Source of the DNA: RDXT01 sp033765305
GTDB taxonomy: Bacteria > Bacteroidota > Bacteroidia > J057
Length of the DNA stretch: 64,000 nt
Assembly: GCA_033765305.1 (NCBI GenBank)
Contig: JANRID010000065.1
Span: 1 to 64,000, forward strand
Reading direction: 5' to 3'
The first letter of the stretch is position 1, and each line of letters starts with the position of its first letter. The position numbers were made by a program, and so were the translations under genes. Shown here one piece after another: positions 35,970 through 44,933 of this stretch. A model generated the notes under the pieces. That model did not search any database and had not been told where the DNA came from. It worked only from the letters and a program-made list of their open reading frames with translations.

Positions 35970-37772
35970 ATGATCTCTGTGATGGCTCTTCAGGATTCCG
36001 TTCCGCCCCCCCTGCCCGGCTTGCGTTTCCGCTGGATGTTCTGGCTCCTGGCTGGCCTGGCCAATGCTGCTGTATTTCTCCCGCCGTATCTGAGCAATTT
36101 CGGGAATACGCACTTTTTTCCGCACAGCACCCTCGAAGGCGCTTCCATCGGTCCCTGGCTCTCCCTGTTTACCCGCAACAACCTCGACATGTTCCGCATC
36201 AGCGGTGAATGGCTGCTGCTGGTAAGCATCCTGCTGCTGATCCGGCGCCGGCCCCGGCTCCGCAGTTGGTGGGTGGCTGCGGCGTCAGCCTCCTTCTTCG
36301 TCCTGCTGCTGTACCAGACCTATTTCGCCGTATATGTAAAGCTGTATGGCGAGCACCCGATGCTGATCAGCGATCTGGTGCTTGCCTGGCAGGTGCTGCC
36401 GATTTATCTGGGCCAGATCACCGGCGGATTCTGGTGGATGCCGCTGACGGCGGCAGGGGTGCTGCTGCTGGGCTCGGCGGTTTGGCTGCTGATGCGCACG
36501 CTGAGCCGTCTGGCCGGAAACTTGCACCTCCGCTGGCCGGTCTGGGCGATGCTGGGCCTGTGCTGGGCCTTCGTTGCGGTGAGCGCCTGGAAAAATCAGC
36601 GCTCGGTGTACCGCTATGACTACCACACATCGCAGTGGACGTCCTATCTGATCGCGCAGTCGCTGCGGGGCGGCAGCCTCAGCAAATTCGAGGATCTCAA
36701 AGGCCGTACGATCTATGCAGATTATCCGAATCTGCCCCTCGAAGCAAAGCCGGACGTGTATCTGCTGTTTGTGGAATCCTACGGGCGCTGCGCGCAGACC
36801 AAGTGGTGGAGCAAGGACCGCTATGCCCGTCTGGTGCAGGGGCTGACTGATACGCTGTCGATGGCGGGGTGGAACAGTGCCTCGGCCTACAGCCTGGCGC
36901 CGGTGCTGGGCGGACGGAGCTGGCTGGCCTTTACGTCGGTCATGGCAGGGGTCAAACTCGATGACCAGATCCAGTTCAATGCCCTGCTGGACCGGTACCC
37001 GGATTTTCCGCACATCATCCGCTATTTTCAGGGGCAGGGCTATCATACCTTCCGGCTCAAAACCTTCGCCAGGCAGGAAGCCAGCACCGATCAGGCCTAT
37101 GCGGCCCAGGAGCGGTTCTATGGATTCGACCGCTGGATGAAGCACCACGAAATCCCCTATCAGGGTTTTCCCTACGACTTCAACGGCGGCATTCCCGATC
37201 AGTATGGCCTGGGGTATGCACGCGAAACGGCCCAGGCCGCAGGCAAGCCGCTGATGATGTTTTTTATTTCGATGGGCTCGCACTGGCCGTGGTTCCCGCC
37301 GGCGCCTGTCACGGCAGACTGGCGCCAGCTCGACAGCATCCGCGAAGATCCGTACCGGATTCCCGCAGATCCGCGGGCGGCCAGCGAGTATGAGCGGTAC
37401 ATGGCCCGGCTCGAAGAGAAGATTTACCTCCGTTACCTCCGGACCATCGAGTACGAGCTGCGGATGTTTGTGGATTTTGTGCTGAATACGCAGAATCCGA
37501 ACAGCGTATTCCTCATCATGGGCGACCACCAGCCTCCGGAAATCACCTATTACGGCGGCGACGGGCTGGAGACGCCGGTGCACCTGATCAGCCGCGATAC
37601 GGCCCTGATCGGCAGCCTGCTGCCCTACGGATTCCGGCGCGGGCTGGAAGCCGACACCACGCTGCCGGCGCCGCTGAAACATGAAGGCCTGTATTCTCTG
37701 ATGATGCGCGAACTCCTGCGCCAGTATGGCGCGGAAGACCGCCTCCCTACGTATCTGCCCGATGGAATCTGA
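35970..37772 (+). CDS. membrane-anchored sulfatase / LTA synthase-like protein
   Basis: 600 residues from ATG 35970 (ATG 35982 also possible). About five N-terminal membrane helices end near residue 205. A large periplasmic alkaline-phosphatase-superfamily domain follows: VYLLFVESYGR (first metal-site Glu) near 266, a candidate nucleophile region in LAPVLGGRSWLAFTS near 309, FFISMGSHWPW, and FLIMGDHQPP near 513 with metal-binding Asp and His. This is the layout of LTA synthases, phosphoglycerol and phosphoethanolamine transferases that modify envelope glycans or lipids; the exact group transferred is unknown. Its end overlaps the next start by 11 bases. Confidence 0.83.
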   Translation: MISVMALQDSVPPPLPGLRFRWMFWLLAGLANAAVFLPPYLSNFGNTHFFPHSTLEGASIGPWLSLFTRNNLDMFRISGEWLLLVSILLLIRRRPRLRSWWVAAASASFFVLLLYQTYFAVYVKLYGEHPMLISDLVLAWQVLPIYLGQITGGFWWMPLTAAGVLLLGSAVWLLMRTLSRLAGNLHLRWPVWAMLGLCWAFVAVSAWKNQRSVYRYDYHTSQWTSYLIAQSLRGGSLSKFEDLKGRTIYADYPNLPLEAKPDVYLLFVESYGRCAQTKWWSKDRYARLVQGLTDTLSMAGWNSASAYSLAPVLGGRSWLAFTSVMAGVKLDDQIQFNALLDRYPDFPHIIRYFQGQGYHTFRLKTFARQEASTDQAYAAQERFYGFDRWMKHHEIPYQGFPYDFNGGIPDQYGLGYARETAQAAGKPLMMFFISMGSHWPWFPPAPVTADWRQLDSIREDPYRIPADPRAASEYERYMARLEEKIYLRYLRTIEYELRMFVDFVLNTQNPNSVFLIMGDHQPPEITYYGGDGLETPVHLISRDTALIGSLLPYGFRRGLEADTTLPAPLKHEGLYSLMMRELLRQYGAEDRLPTYLPDGI

Positions 37773-38628
37773 TGCGCACAGCGCCGCCGTGCGGCACTAC
37801 TACGAGCGCAACACGCGCCGCTTTCTGCGCCTGGGGCGCGATGCGGGCACCCGGCACCTGCACCAGCCGCTGTTCGCCCCGGACGCACCCAGCCGCGAAG
37901 CGGCTATGAACTATTCCAATCAGCTGGTGCTCAGACAGGTGCAGGAACTGGCCGCACAGCGGCAGGCTCCGCTGCACGTGCTGGATCTGGGCTGCGGCAC
38001 CGGCAGCGGACTCTGGTACCTTGCCGCGCGGGGCCCCGCAGATACCCGGTATACGGGGGTGACGATCAGCCCCTTGCAGGCGCAGCTGGCAGAAGCGGCC
38101 CGGCCTGCGCAGCCCGGCGGCCTGCGCTGCCAGGTGCTGACGGGCGATTTCCTCCAGCTGCCGCCGCTGCCGCCGGTGCATCTGGCCTACGCCATCGAGG
38201 CCTTTCTGCATGCCGCGGATCCGGAGGCTTTCTTCCGCGAAGCATCGCGGGTGCTGGCGCCGGGCGGGCGCCTGCTGATCATCGACGATCTGCTGATGCG
38301 GGCTCCGGCGCCTGCCGAGGCGCATTGGGCGGCGGAGTTCCGGCGCGGCTGGCTGGGTGCCAGCCTCATTCCGCCTGCCGAGGCGGAGGCCCTCGCAGCC
38401 CGGCAGGGCCTCCGCCTGATCCATTCGCAGGACCTGACCCCCTGGATGCGCACGGGACGCCCGCGCGACCGTGCCATCGGCTGGATGCGGGCCCTCGCAG
38501 GGCCGCTGCTCTGGCGCTCCGTGTACGGACGCGCCCTGCTGGGCGGCTACGCGAAGCAGCAGTGCATCCGCCTGGGAATTGTCGGGTACCGGCTGATGCT
38601 GTGGGAGAAGGCGGCACCCGCAGGATGA
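37762..38628 (+). CDS. class I SAM-dependent methyltransferase
   Basis: 288 residues from ATG 37762, overlapping the previous gene by 11 bases. The SAM site motif is VLDLGCGTGSGLWYLA near residues 70-85, followed by TGVTISPLQAQLAE, and AYAIEAFLHAADPEAFFREASRVLAPGGRLLIIDD. The N-terminal HYYERNTRRFLRLG and the TGVTIS element resemble sterol, tocopherol and small-lipid methyltransferases. In its operon it may methylate a lipid or head group made by its neighbours; this is inference from context. Confidence 0.88.
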   Translation: MESDAHSAAVRHYYERNTRRFLRLGRDAGTRHLHQPLFAPDAPSREAAMNYSNQLVLRQVQELAAQRQAPLHVLDLGCGTGSGLWYLAARGPADTRYTGVTISPLQAQLAEAARPAQPGGLRCQVLTGDFLQLPPLPPVHLAYAIEAFLHAADPEAFFREASRVLAPGGRLLIIDDLLMRAPAPAEAHWAAEFRRGWLGASLIPPAEAEALAARQGLRLIHSQDLTPWMRTGRPRDRAIGWMRALAGPLLWRSVYGRALLGGYAKQQCIRLGIVGYRLMLWEKAAPAG

Positions 38629-38635
38629 AGCGGCA

Positions 38636-38659
38636 GCAGGCAGGCTCACTCCTGCCTGC
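38636..38659 (+). terminator. hairpin after the methyltransferase
   Basis: GCAGGCAGG (38636-38644) and CCTGCCTGC (38651-38659) pair perfectly over a 6-base loop, eight bases after the stop. There is no T run, so termination strength is uncertain. Confidence 0.5.
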
Positions 38660-38838
38660 GCGCCGCCGGCATCCTGCCATGCAACCTGCGGCAGCGCCTA
38701 TCCGTATGAGGTACAAGCTTGCAGCATCCTGTATCTGCACAACTGGTTGGATTGCGAATCACTATGCACCCTGCCCGCTCATCCGGGCTGCCAGGCATTT
38801 TCCCTGTATGCTGAATATTCGCACCAACACGTTTCCAT

Positions 38839-39840
38839 ATGCTTCGTATTTTGTTTTTGCTCGCTTCCCTGTGGGTGCTGTCTGCCTGCACCTCCCGCCC
38901 TGCGGCATCCGATGCCGGCGCCCGTCCGATTGATTCCACCTTCTATGCCGGCCTCAACGGCGTGGAGCAGTATGTGGAAATCCACGGCGCCGACCGCCGC
39001 AACCCCGTGCTCCTGTTCATCCACGGCGGGCCTGCCTGGCCGGCCACGCCGATGCTCCGGATGTACAACCAGGACTCGCTGTCGCAATTCGTGACGCTGG
39101 TCATCTGGGAGCAGCGCAACTGCGGCAAATCCCGCAGCGACACCACGGGCAAGCTCTCCGTGGATCAGTACGTGGCCGACGGCCATGCCCTTACCCAGTT
39201 CCTCCAGCAGACCCTCGGCCAGGAGAAAATCTACCTCGCCGGCCACAGCTGGGGCAGCCTCCTGGGCCTGAAGCTCATCAGCCAGTACCCGGAAGACTAT
39301 GCCGCCTACCTGGGTATGGGCCAGATCGTGAACCTCCGCAAGAGCGAGCCCATTTCCCGCAGCTACCTGCAGGAGCAGGCTGCCCTGCGCAATGACACCG
39401 CGACCCTGCGCCAGCTTGGCCTGCTTGGCTACACCGAAGCCGGCGGCTACCCGGCCGGCTTCATGGGATTTGCCGGGCACCGGATGCTGCTGGCCCCCTA
39501 CCGCGCCAACGACTATGACACGGCCTACCAGGCCAAAGCCCTGGCTGCCTACGACGACTACCGCACGATGGACTGGATGAGCCCGGCCATCGCGGCCCTG
39601 ACCGATTTCTACCAGGAGATTTTCGACACGAACTTCGAGCCGCAGACCCGGTATCAGGTGCCGGTGTATTTCTTCGCCGGGCGGCACGACTACAACACCT
39701 CATGGCCGGTGGTGGAGGCGTACTACCAGACGATCGAGGCGCCGGCCAAGCAGCTCTACTTCTTCGAGCAGAGCGGGCACAGCCCGCAGTGGGAGGAGCC
39801 GGCGCTGTTTCATGCGCGGGTGCGCGAGATTTGCCGCTGA
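38839..39840 (+). CDS. alpha/beta hydrolase lipoprotein, proline-iminopeptidase (S33)-like
   Basis: 333 residues. A lipoprotein signal ends in LSAC, so the mature protein starts at Cys18 or close to it and is membrane-anchored. The fold is visible in LFIHGGPAWPATPM (oxyanion HGGP), VIWEQRNCGKS, the nucleophile elbow LAGHSWGSLLG near 137, and the terminal catalytic His in QSGHSPQWEEP. The HGGP and GHSWG pattern is that of S33 proline iminopeptidases and related hydrolases; substrate unknown. Single gene with its own terminator. Confidence 0.87.
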   Translation: MLRILFLLASLWVLSACTSRPAASDAGARPIDSTFYAGLNGVEQYVEIHGADRRNPVLLFIHGGPAWPATPMLRMYNQDSLSQFVTLVIWEQRNCGKSRSDTTGKLSVDQYVADGHALTQFLQQTLGQEKIYLAGHSWGSLLGLKLISQYPEDYAAYLGMGQIVNLRKSEPISRSYLQEQAALRNDTATLRQLGLLGYTEAGGYPAGFMGFAGHRMLLAPYRANDYDTAYQAKALAAYDDYRTMDWMSPAIAALTDFYQEIFDTNFEPQTRYQVPVYFFAGRHDYNTSWPVVEAYYQTIEAPAKQLYFFEQSGHSPQWEEPALFHARVREICR

Positions 39841-39860
39841 GCGCAGCGGGCTGCCATTGC

Positions 39861-39887
39861 ATACGCCGGGCTCTCTGCCCGGCGTAT
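39861..39887 (+). terminator. rho-independent terminator
   Basis: Perfect 11-base arms (39861-39871 and 39877-39887) with a 5-base loop, followed by a short T-rich stretch, 20 bases after the hydrolase stop. Confidence 0.8.
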
Positions 39888-39936
39888 TTCATTTCTGCGG
39901 TTCAGATGGTACCTTTCCGTACCAACCCCGGTATCC

Positions 39937-40512
39937 ATGGAGTTTGAAGTGTATCTGCAGCGCTATTTTGGGTTTGCAGCGCAGGACCTGCATGCCATTG
40001 CAGCGCATTTTGCCCCGCTGACCCTGAAGAAGCACAGCTTCTATCTGCGGGAAGGGGAATACGCGCACCGGCTGGGCTTTCTGCGCAGCGGCATGATCCG
40101 GGAGTTTCTGACGGACGGTGAGCAGGAGGTCACCAAGTGGATTGCGACCCCCGGCTACTTTGTGGTGGATCTGGCCAGCTTTCTGTTTGACAGGCCGGCA
40201 CGCTGGAATATGCAGGCCCTTGCGGATTGCGAGCTGCTGGTTCTGGACCGGGAAGCGTATGAGCAAATCCGGCGGGCAGTGCCAGGCTGGGCGGAGGCAG
40301 AAAAGACCTTCATCGCCCGCTGTTTCACGGTACTGGAGGAGCGGGTGGTGCATCATCTCTCGCTCAGCGCGGAGCAGCGCTATGATGCGCTGTTTGCCAT
40401 GGCGCCGGAGCTGTTTACCCAGGTGCCGCTGCAATATCTTGCATCCATGCTGGGCATGAAGCCTGAAACCTTGAGCAGGATCCGGAAAAAACAGTCGGGC
40501 TCAACTTCTTGA
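39937..40512 (+). CDS. Crp/Fnr family transcriptional regulator
   Basis: 191 residues. An N-terminal cyclic-nucleotide-binding-like barrel (FYLREGEYAHRLGFLRSGMIREFL, WIATPGYFVVDLASFL) is followed by a dimer helix and a short C-terminal helix-turn-helix (VPLQYLASMLGMKPETLSRIRKK). No Fnr-type N-terminal cysteine cluster and no recognisable cAMP phosphate-binding arginine motif, so the effector is unknown. TACCTTTC at 39910-39917 upstream is a near -7 box and lies inside a small dyad (GGTAC / GTACC). The next gene begins about 40 bases later on the same strand. Confidence 0.87.
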   Translation: MEFEVYLQRYFGFAAQDLHAIAAHFAPLTLKKHSFYLREGEYAHRLGFLRSGMIREFLTDGEQEVTKWIATPGYFVVDLASFLFDRPARWNMQALADCELLVLDREAYEQIRRAVPGWAEAEKTFIARCFTVLEERVVHHLSLSAEQRYDALFAMAPELFTQVPLQYLASMLGMKPETLSRIRKKQSGSTS

Positions 40513-40554
40513 TCTGCGTCAAGCGGCCAGGCCGCAAGGGTGCCGAGGTTTGCA

Positions 40555-41037
40555 ATGTATCAGATACAGGATCTGATGCTGACAACAAACCCGCAGATGC
40601 AAACCAATCCCAATGCTCCCGTATGGCAGTCCGCTCAGATGCATGTGCAGGCAGCCCCCGAAACGGTATGGTCCGTATTGACCGAAGTGCATCAATGGCC
40701 TGTCTGGCATGCTGCCATCAGCCAGGCTGCCATCGGCTCGGCCGCAGCGCCCGGCGTGCCCTTCCGCTGGAAGATCCGCAGCTCCGTGATCCGCTCCGTG
40801 TTTCATACGGTGCAGCCCTGTACCCGGCTGGGATGGAGCGGCATCACATTCGGCGGATCGGCGATTCATAACTGGGTGCTGACGCCCGATACTGCCGGTA
40901 CGCTCGTGCAAGTGGAGGAAAGCATGGACGGGTGGCTGATCCGGCTGTTCCGCAGGCAGATGAATACGCTGCTCGCTGCCGACATGCAGGAATGGCTGGA
41001 GTCGCTCAAGCGGCGATGCGAAGCGGCGGCGGGATAA
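40555..41037 (+). CDS. SRPBCC family protein
   Basis: 160 residues from ATG 40555 (ATG 40576 and an upstream GTG at 40540 are alternatives). It shows the START/Bet v 1-like pattern of polyketide-cyclase/dehydrase proteins: MHVQAAPETVWSVLTEVHQWPVWHAAISQA at the N-terminus, then WKIRSSVIRSVFHTVQPCTRLGWSG and a long C-terminal helix with LLAADMQEWLESLKRR. These proteins bind hydrophobic ligands. Ligand unknown; it may be part of the Crp/Fnr regulator's transcription unit. Confidence 0.85.
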   Translation: MYQIQDLMLTTNPQMQTNPNAPVWQSAQMHVQAAPETVWSVLTEVHQWPVWHAAISQAAIGSAAAPGVPFRWKIRSSVIRSVFHTVQPCTRLGWSGITFGGSAIHNWVLTPDTAGTLVQVEESMDGWLIRLFRRQMNTLLAADMQEWLESLKRRCEAAAG

Positions 41038-41074
41038 TCCTGGTATATTGCAGCAGACTCCGACGCTGCTTTCC

Positions 41075-41923
41075 ATGCGCCTCCGGCCTGCCTGCTGTAT
41101 TATCGGCGAACGCAAATGCGGGACTTCTTCCCTCTTCCGCTACCTCTGCGCGCACCCGCAGGTGCTGCCGGGGCAGGTGAAGGAGCCGCAGTGGTTCAGC
41201 AAGGCGCCGGACTGGGCGGAGGCGAACATCGAAGCCTACTGGGCGCTGTTTCCGGAGGCGGAAGGCGATGCGGAGGTGGTGCTCGAATGGCCGGAGCTGG
41301 ATGCGCACGGACAATTGTACCACAGCACGGTGCGCAAGGCCCGGCAGCCGGGATGGCCCCAGATCACCCTCGACGCCAGCGCGAATGCCCTGCACGAGGC
41401 CGATCCGGCGCTGATGCGCCGCTATCTGCCCGATGCGCGCCTCGTGGCGCTGCTCCGCGACCCGGCAGAACGGGCCTTCTCCCACCACCGGATGTTCCTG
41501 CGCTTCCAGGCCGAAGGACGGCCATTTGCCATGCAGACGGCTGATTTTGAGACGGATGTGCGGAACGGGCTGGAGCGGATCGCTGCCGGCGGGCAGGACG
41601 AGTTTATAAGCCCCGGCTGCTATCTCCGGAACCTGCGGCGCTGGATGCAGGTATATCCGCCGGAGCAGTTCCTGATCCTGTTTACCCGGGATCTGGAGCA
41701 GGCGCCGCAGCAGGTGATGGACCGGGTGCACCAGTTTCTGGGACTGGCGCCCTGGCAATACGGCAGCGGGCTGCTGCACCGCTTCAACCGCGCGCCTGCG
41801 GCGCAGATGCCGCCGCAGGCGCGCGCGATGCTGGAATCGTTCTACGAACCGCATGATGCGGCCCTGGCTGCCTGGCTGGAAAGCCCCCTGCCCTGGCGCA
41901 GCCCGCTCAGCGGATCAGGGTGA
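41075..41923 (+). CDS. sulfotransferase domain protein
   Basis: 282 residues from ATG 41075 (a TTG at 41048 is possible). The PAPS-binding 5'-phosphosulfate loop is GERKCGTSSLFRYL near residues 10-24, and the 3'-phosphate motif is LLRDPAERAFSHHRMFLR near 125. Late EQFLILFTRDLEQAP and a C-terminal basic region fit heparan/carbohydrate-type sulfotransferases. It transfers sulfate from PAPS to a hydroxyl acceptor, probably a glycan or lipid; acceptor unknown. Its 3' end overlaps the convergent PKD gene by 17 bases. Confidence 0.85.
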   Translation: MRLRPACCIIGERKCGTSSLFRYLCAHPQVLPGQVKEPQWFSKAPDWAEANIEAYWALFPEAEGDAEVVLEWPELDAHGQLYHSTVRKARQPGWPQITLDASANALHEADPALMRRYLPDARLVALLRDPAERAFSHHRMFLRFQAEGRPFAMQTADFETDVRNGLERIAAGGQDEFISPGCYLRNLRRWMQVYPPEQFLILFTRDLEQAPQQVMDRVHQFLGLAPWQYGSGLLHRFNRAPAAQMPPQARAMLESFYEPHDAALAAWLESPLPWRSPLSGSG

Positions 41924-44309
41924 TGGTGCCGCTTTCGCTGACGGTATTGCCCAGGTGGTCCTGGCCGGAGATGCGGAAGGCATACACGCCTTCCTGCAGC
42001 GGGCGGCCGTTGTAGCTGCGCCCGTCCCAGCGGAACTCCGGCGTATCAGACTCGAACACGACCTGTCCCTGGCGGTTGAAGACCTGGAAGCGGAACTGCC
42101 GCATGAGCTGCGCGCTGAGCCAGTACTCGTCGTTGATGCCGTCGCCGTTGGGGGTGAAGGCCGTTGGCGCGAGAATAGGCGGCAGAGGCTTGACCTCCAG
42201 CAGACGCGAAAGCGTGTAGGGGCAGCCGTTGATGTCGGTCACGTCCAGCGACAGGGTATACCGGCCGGGGTAGCTGTAGCGGTACGAGGGCTCCGGGTCT
42301 GAAGCAGTTTGCCCGTCGCCGAAATTCCAGACATAGACGGCGGCTTCGATGCTGCCTTCCAGCAGGGGCTGCGCCAGCGGGTCCGGGAAGTAGAGGTTGG
42401 TATCGGGCAGACTGATGCGCCCTTCGCCTACCGGATAATGCCGCAGGCGCACCGGCGCACGTTCGCTGAGGCAGCCCTGCACCGAGAGCACCTCGGCCCA
42501 GAGGGTATCGCTGAAGAGAATGGGCTGGGTTTCATACACCGGCCCCTCGAAGAAAGGCGATGCGTCGCTGCGGCCGAGGTACCATCGTGTGATGCCGCCG
42601 GGCTCCGGGATGCCGGAAATGAAATTCCGCTCGCCGATGCAGACCATGGAGTCGCCGATGGCCGGCGGCGCAGGCTGGTACACGACCTGGGGCTGGGTAA
42701 GGCTGTCCACGCAGCCGTAGCTGGTTTCGGCAGTCAGGGTGACCGGGAAGGTGCCCGGCGCAGCGTACAGATGGGCAGGCGCCAGATTGCCCTGAAGCGT
42801 CGTGCCGTCGCCGAAATTCCAGCTCCATGCGGTCACGCTGTCGGCGCCCAGGCCGCCGCGCAGGGTGGTGGCATAGCGCAGGTTGACGGTATCGCCGAAG
42901 CAGACATTTTCCTCCGTGACAAATCCCATATCCGGTTTCGGGCGGACCGGCAGCAGACGGGAGAGCGTATCGCGGCAGCCGAGGGCATTAACGGCTTCAA
43001 GAAATACGCGGTAGAGGCCGGACTCGGCGTACGGATGGATGGGGGATGCGGTCTCGGTGCGGCCCCCGTCGCCGAAGAACCAGCGGTAGCGGGTGACAGG
43101 CTGACCGCCCTGTTCGACCGTCAGGTTGCGGAACTCGATGGAGTCGCCTTCGCAGAGCACGGGATCGGTCTCGAAGCCGGCGAGCGGCTTGGGGCGCACG
43201 GTCACGGTGCGGGTGGCCGTATCGCGGCAGCCGTTGTTGTCGGTGATTTCGAGGGTCACCGTCATATCGCCGAAGGTATTGTAGCTGTAAATGGGCGCGG
43301 GCAGGGAGGAGCCGTTGCCGTCGCCGAACTGCCAGCGGAAGGCGCCCACCTGGGAGGGGCCGGTATAGCCGAAGCCGAAACGGTTGCCGTTCTGGCACTG
43401 CGGAGCCTGCGGATTGAAGGCGGCAACGGGCGGCTGCGGCATATTGACCGGCTGCGACATGAGCACGGCGGGGTTGCCGCAGTTGTCGGTGACGGCGCCT
43501 ACAAGCGCCACGGTATAGGCGCCGGGCTGGGAGATAAAGGGCTCCAGCACCAGATCGAAGCTGCTGCCGAAGGCGGCCCCGGTTTCGCAGGCGGCATTGC
43601 GGATGGCGGAGACGGTATAGGGCCCGCCGGGGCCGGTGAACGTGAAGTCGGAGGGCTGGACGCTGCTGCAGAGCACCTGCTCATTAAAGGTGACGGTGAC
43701 GCCGCTGCAATTGGGGCGGATGCTGCGCACCTGCGGCGGGATATCGTCGAAGAGTTCGGCGGTGGACTGGGACAGATCCAGGGTGTAGCCGGCGCCGGAG
43801 CCGGTGAAATTGCTGACATTCAGCACGAAAGTCTGTCCGGGCTGCACCACGATGCAGGGCTCGTTCTGGATGGGGCATTCGGTGGCGCTGTTGGCGCCGG
43901 TGCGGCCGGCGCAGCCGGAGTTGAAGGTCCAGTTGCAGCGGACCTCGATATTGGGATTGTCGGGGATGTCCGAGCAGTCGGCATTGGTCAGGTCGAAGAG
44001 GGCCCAGTCGTAGTCGTCGAGCGGGTCGAAGGGGTTGATGGTGAAGCAGAGTTCACCGGCGGTCTGGACGGTGAAGATGTACCAGACGCTGTTGCGCTCG
44101 CCGATGAGCATGCAGGAATTGGCTCCGCTGATTTCGTAGGGCTCCTCTCCGGCGCCTACATAGGAGTTGGGCTGCACATAGACATCCTGGCAAATGGAAA
44201 TCGCGCCGAAGCAGTCCTGTTCGGGCTGATTAGGCGGCAATTGGGCAAACAGACTGGAAACAGAGCAGGTACATGCAAGGAACGTCAGCAGGAACGGTAC
44301 AGGTTTCAT
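41907..44309 (-). CDS. secreted PKD-repeat protein with T9SS type B sorting (gliding-motility-associated) domain
   Basis: 800 residues with a Sec signal peptide (about 1-22, ending LFAQ). The N-terminal ~180 residues hold a cysteine-containing domain (CFGAISICQDVYV) followed by an Ig-like segment. At least four PKD-type repeats follow, each with a (R/N)(W/F)xFGDG core, such as FRWQFGDGNGSS, YRWFFGDGG, WSWNFGDGTT and YVWNFGDGQT. The C-terminal ~90 residues are the type B sorting domain: PTAFTPNGDGINDEYWLS, QVFNRQGQVVFES, NGRPLQEGVYAFRI. This signal differs from the type A domains elsewhere in the window. Likely surface adhesin or matrix protein; ligand unknown. Confidence 0.9.
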   Translation of the reverse strand: MKPVPFLLTFLACTCSVSSLFAQLPPNQPEQDCFGAISICQDVYVQPNSYVGAGEEPYEISGANSCMLIGERNSVWYIFTVQTAGELCFTINPFDPLDDYDWALFDLTNADCSDIPDNPNIEVRCNWTFNSGCAGRTGANSATECPIQNEPCIVVQPGQTFVLNVSNFTGSGAGYTLDLSQSTAELFDDIPPQVRSIRPNCSGVTVTFNEQVLCSSVQPSDFTFTGPGGPYTVSAIRNAACETGAAFGSSFDLVLEPFISQPGAYTVALVGAVTDNCGNPAVLMSQPVNMPQPPVAAFNPQAPQCQNGNRFGFGYTGPSQVGAFRWQFGDGNGSSLPAPIYSYNTFGDMTVTLEITDNNGCRDTATRTVTVRPKPLAGFETDPVLCEGDSIEFRNLTVEQGGQPVTRYRWFFGDGGRTETASPIHPYAESGLYRVFLEAVNALGCRDTLSRLLPVRPKPDMGFVTEENVCFGDTVNLRYATTLRGGLGADSVTAWSWNFGDGTTLQGNLAPAHLYAAPGTFPVTLTAETSYGCVDSLTQPQVVYQPAPPAIGDSMVCIGERNFISGIPEPGGITRWYLGRSDASPFFEGPVYETQPILFSDTLWAEVLSVQGCLSERAPVRLRHYPVGEGRISLPDTNLYFPDPLAQPLLEGSIEAAVYVWNFGDGQTASDPEPSYRYSYPGRYTLSLDVTDINGCPYTLSRLLEVKPLPPILAPTAFTPNGDGINDEYWLSAQLMRQFRFQVFNRQGQVVFESDTPEFRWDGRSYNGRPLQEGVYAFRISGQDHLGNTVSESGTITLIR

Positions 44310-44933
44310 GAGTTCAGATGAGCGCAGAAATCAGGTGCCGCCGGATGCGGCTTTCTTACCTCAAACTTCCGCATTTGACGGCGCGCAGAGATTCGATATT
44401 GGGCTGAAATATTACATTTACCGATCCCGCATATGCCGGTTCCAGGGATACGGGTCCAGGCAGGCTGCGGGCCCGGTCATGGAGGATGCCAGATAAAAAT
44501 ATTGAAAATCAATCAGTTGAATTCAGGGTTCTGCTTCGGTTCAGATCAAGCCGCTTTGATACATCCGGGCTGAATTTTGCCGGATCCGTTTCGCAGACCA
44601 TCATCCGGGCACAAAAAAGGGGGACAAATCCCGGTTTTTTATTACATGCACAGACTAAACCAGCACTTGCACACTGCGCCGGCGGCTGTATTTTTACTTT
44701 CGGAAGGATAACAACGCTGCTCATTCAGCCGGACAGCCTGCCGCATGGTGCGAAATTTTGGGGTTGCATCTGCCTTGGCGCTGGCTGCCGGATATGGGGG
44801 GAATCTTACGTTTTTTCGGGTCTTGACCGCGCCGGAACGCGGAAGTATGCATGCAACTGGCTTCGCACGCCCTCCGGGTGCGGGAGCAGGAAAGCTATGA
44901 ACGTAAACCTGTGTATAAACCTGTCGTAACGAT
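44310..44933. other. 624-base intergenic region, lower GC
   Basis: Lies between the divergent PKD gene and the DUF1800 gene. It is visibly less GC-rich than its surroundings. An open frame on the plus strand (44486-44929) has an unusual cysteine- and glycine-rich translation with no family resemblance; I do not call it a gene. TACTTTCG at 44695-44702 is a near match to the -7 consensus, about 230 bases before the next ATG. No RNA fold can be supported by eye. Confidence 0.4.

Noticed and set aside
44486..44929. 147-residue open frame in the large intergenic gap
   Set aside because: The translation is cysteine/glycine-rich without family features and lies in a lower-GC spacer where chance frames are expected.
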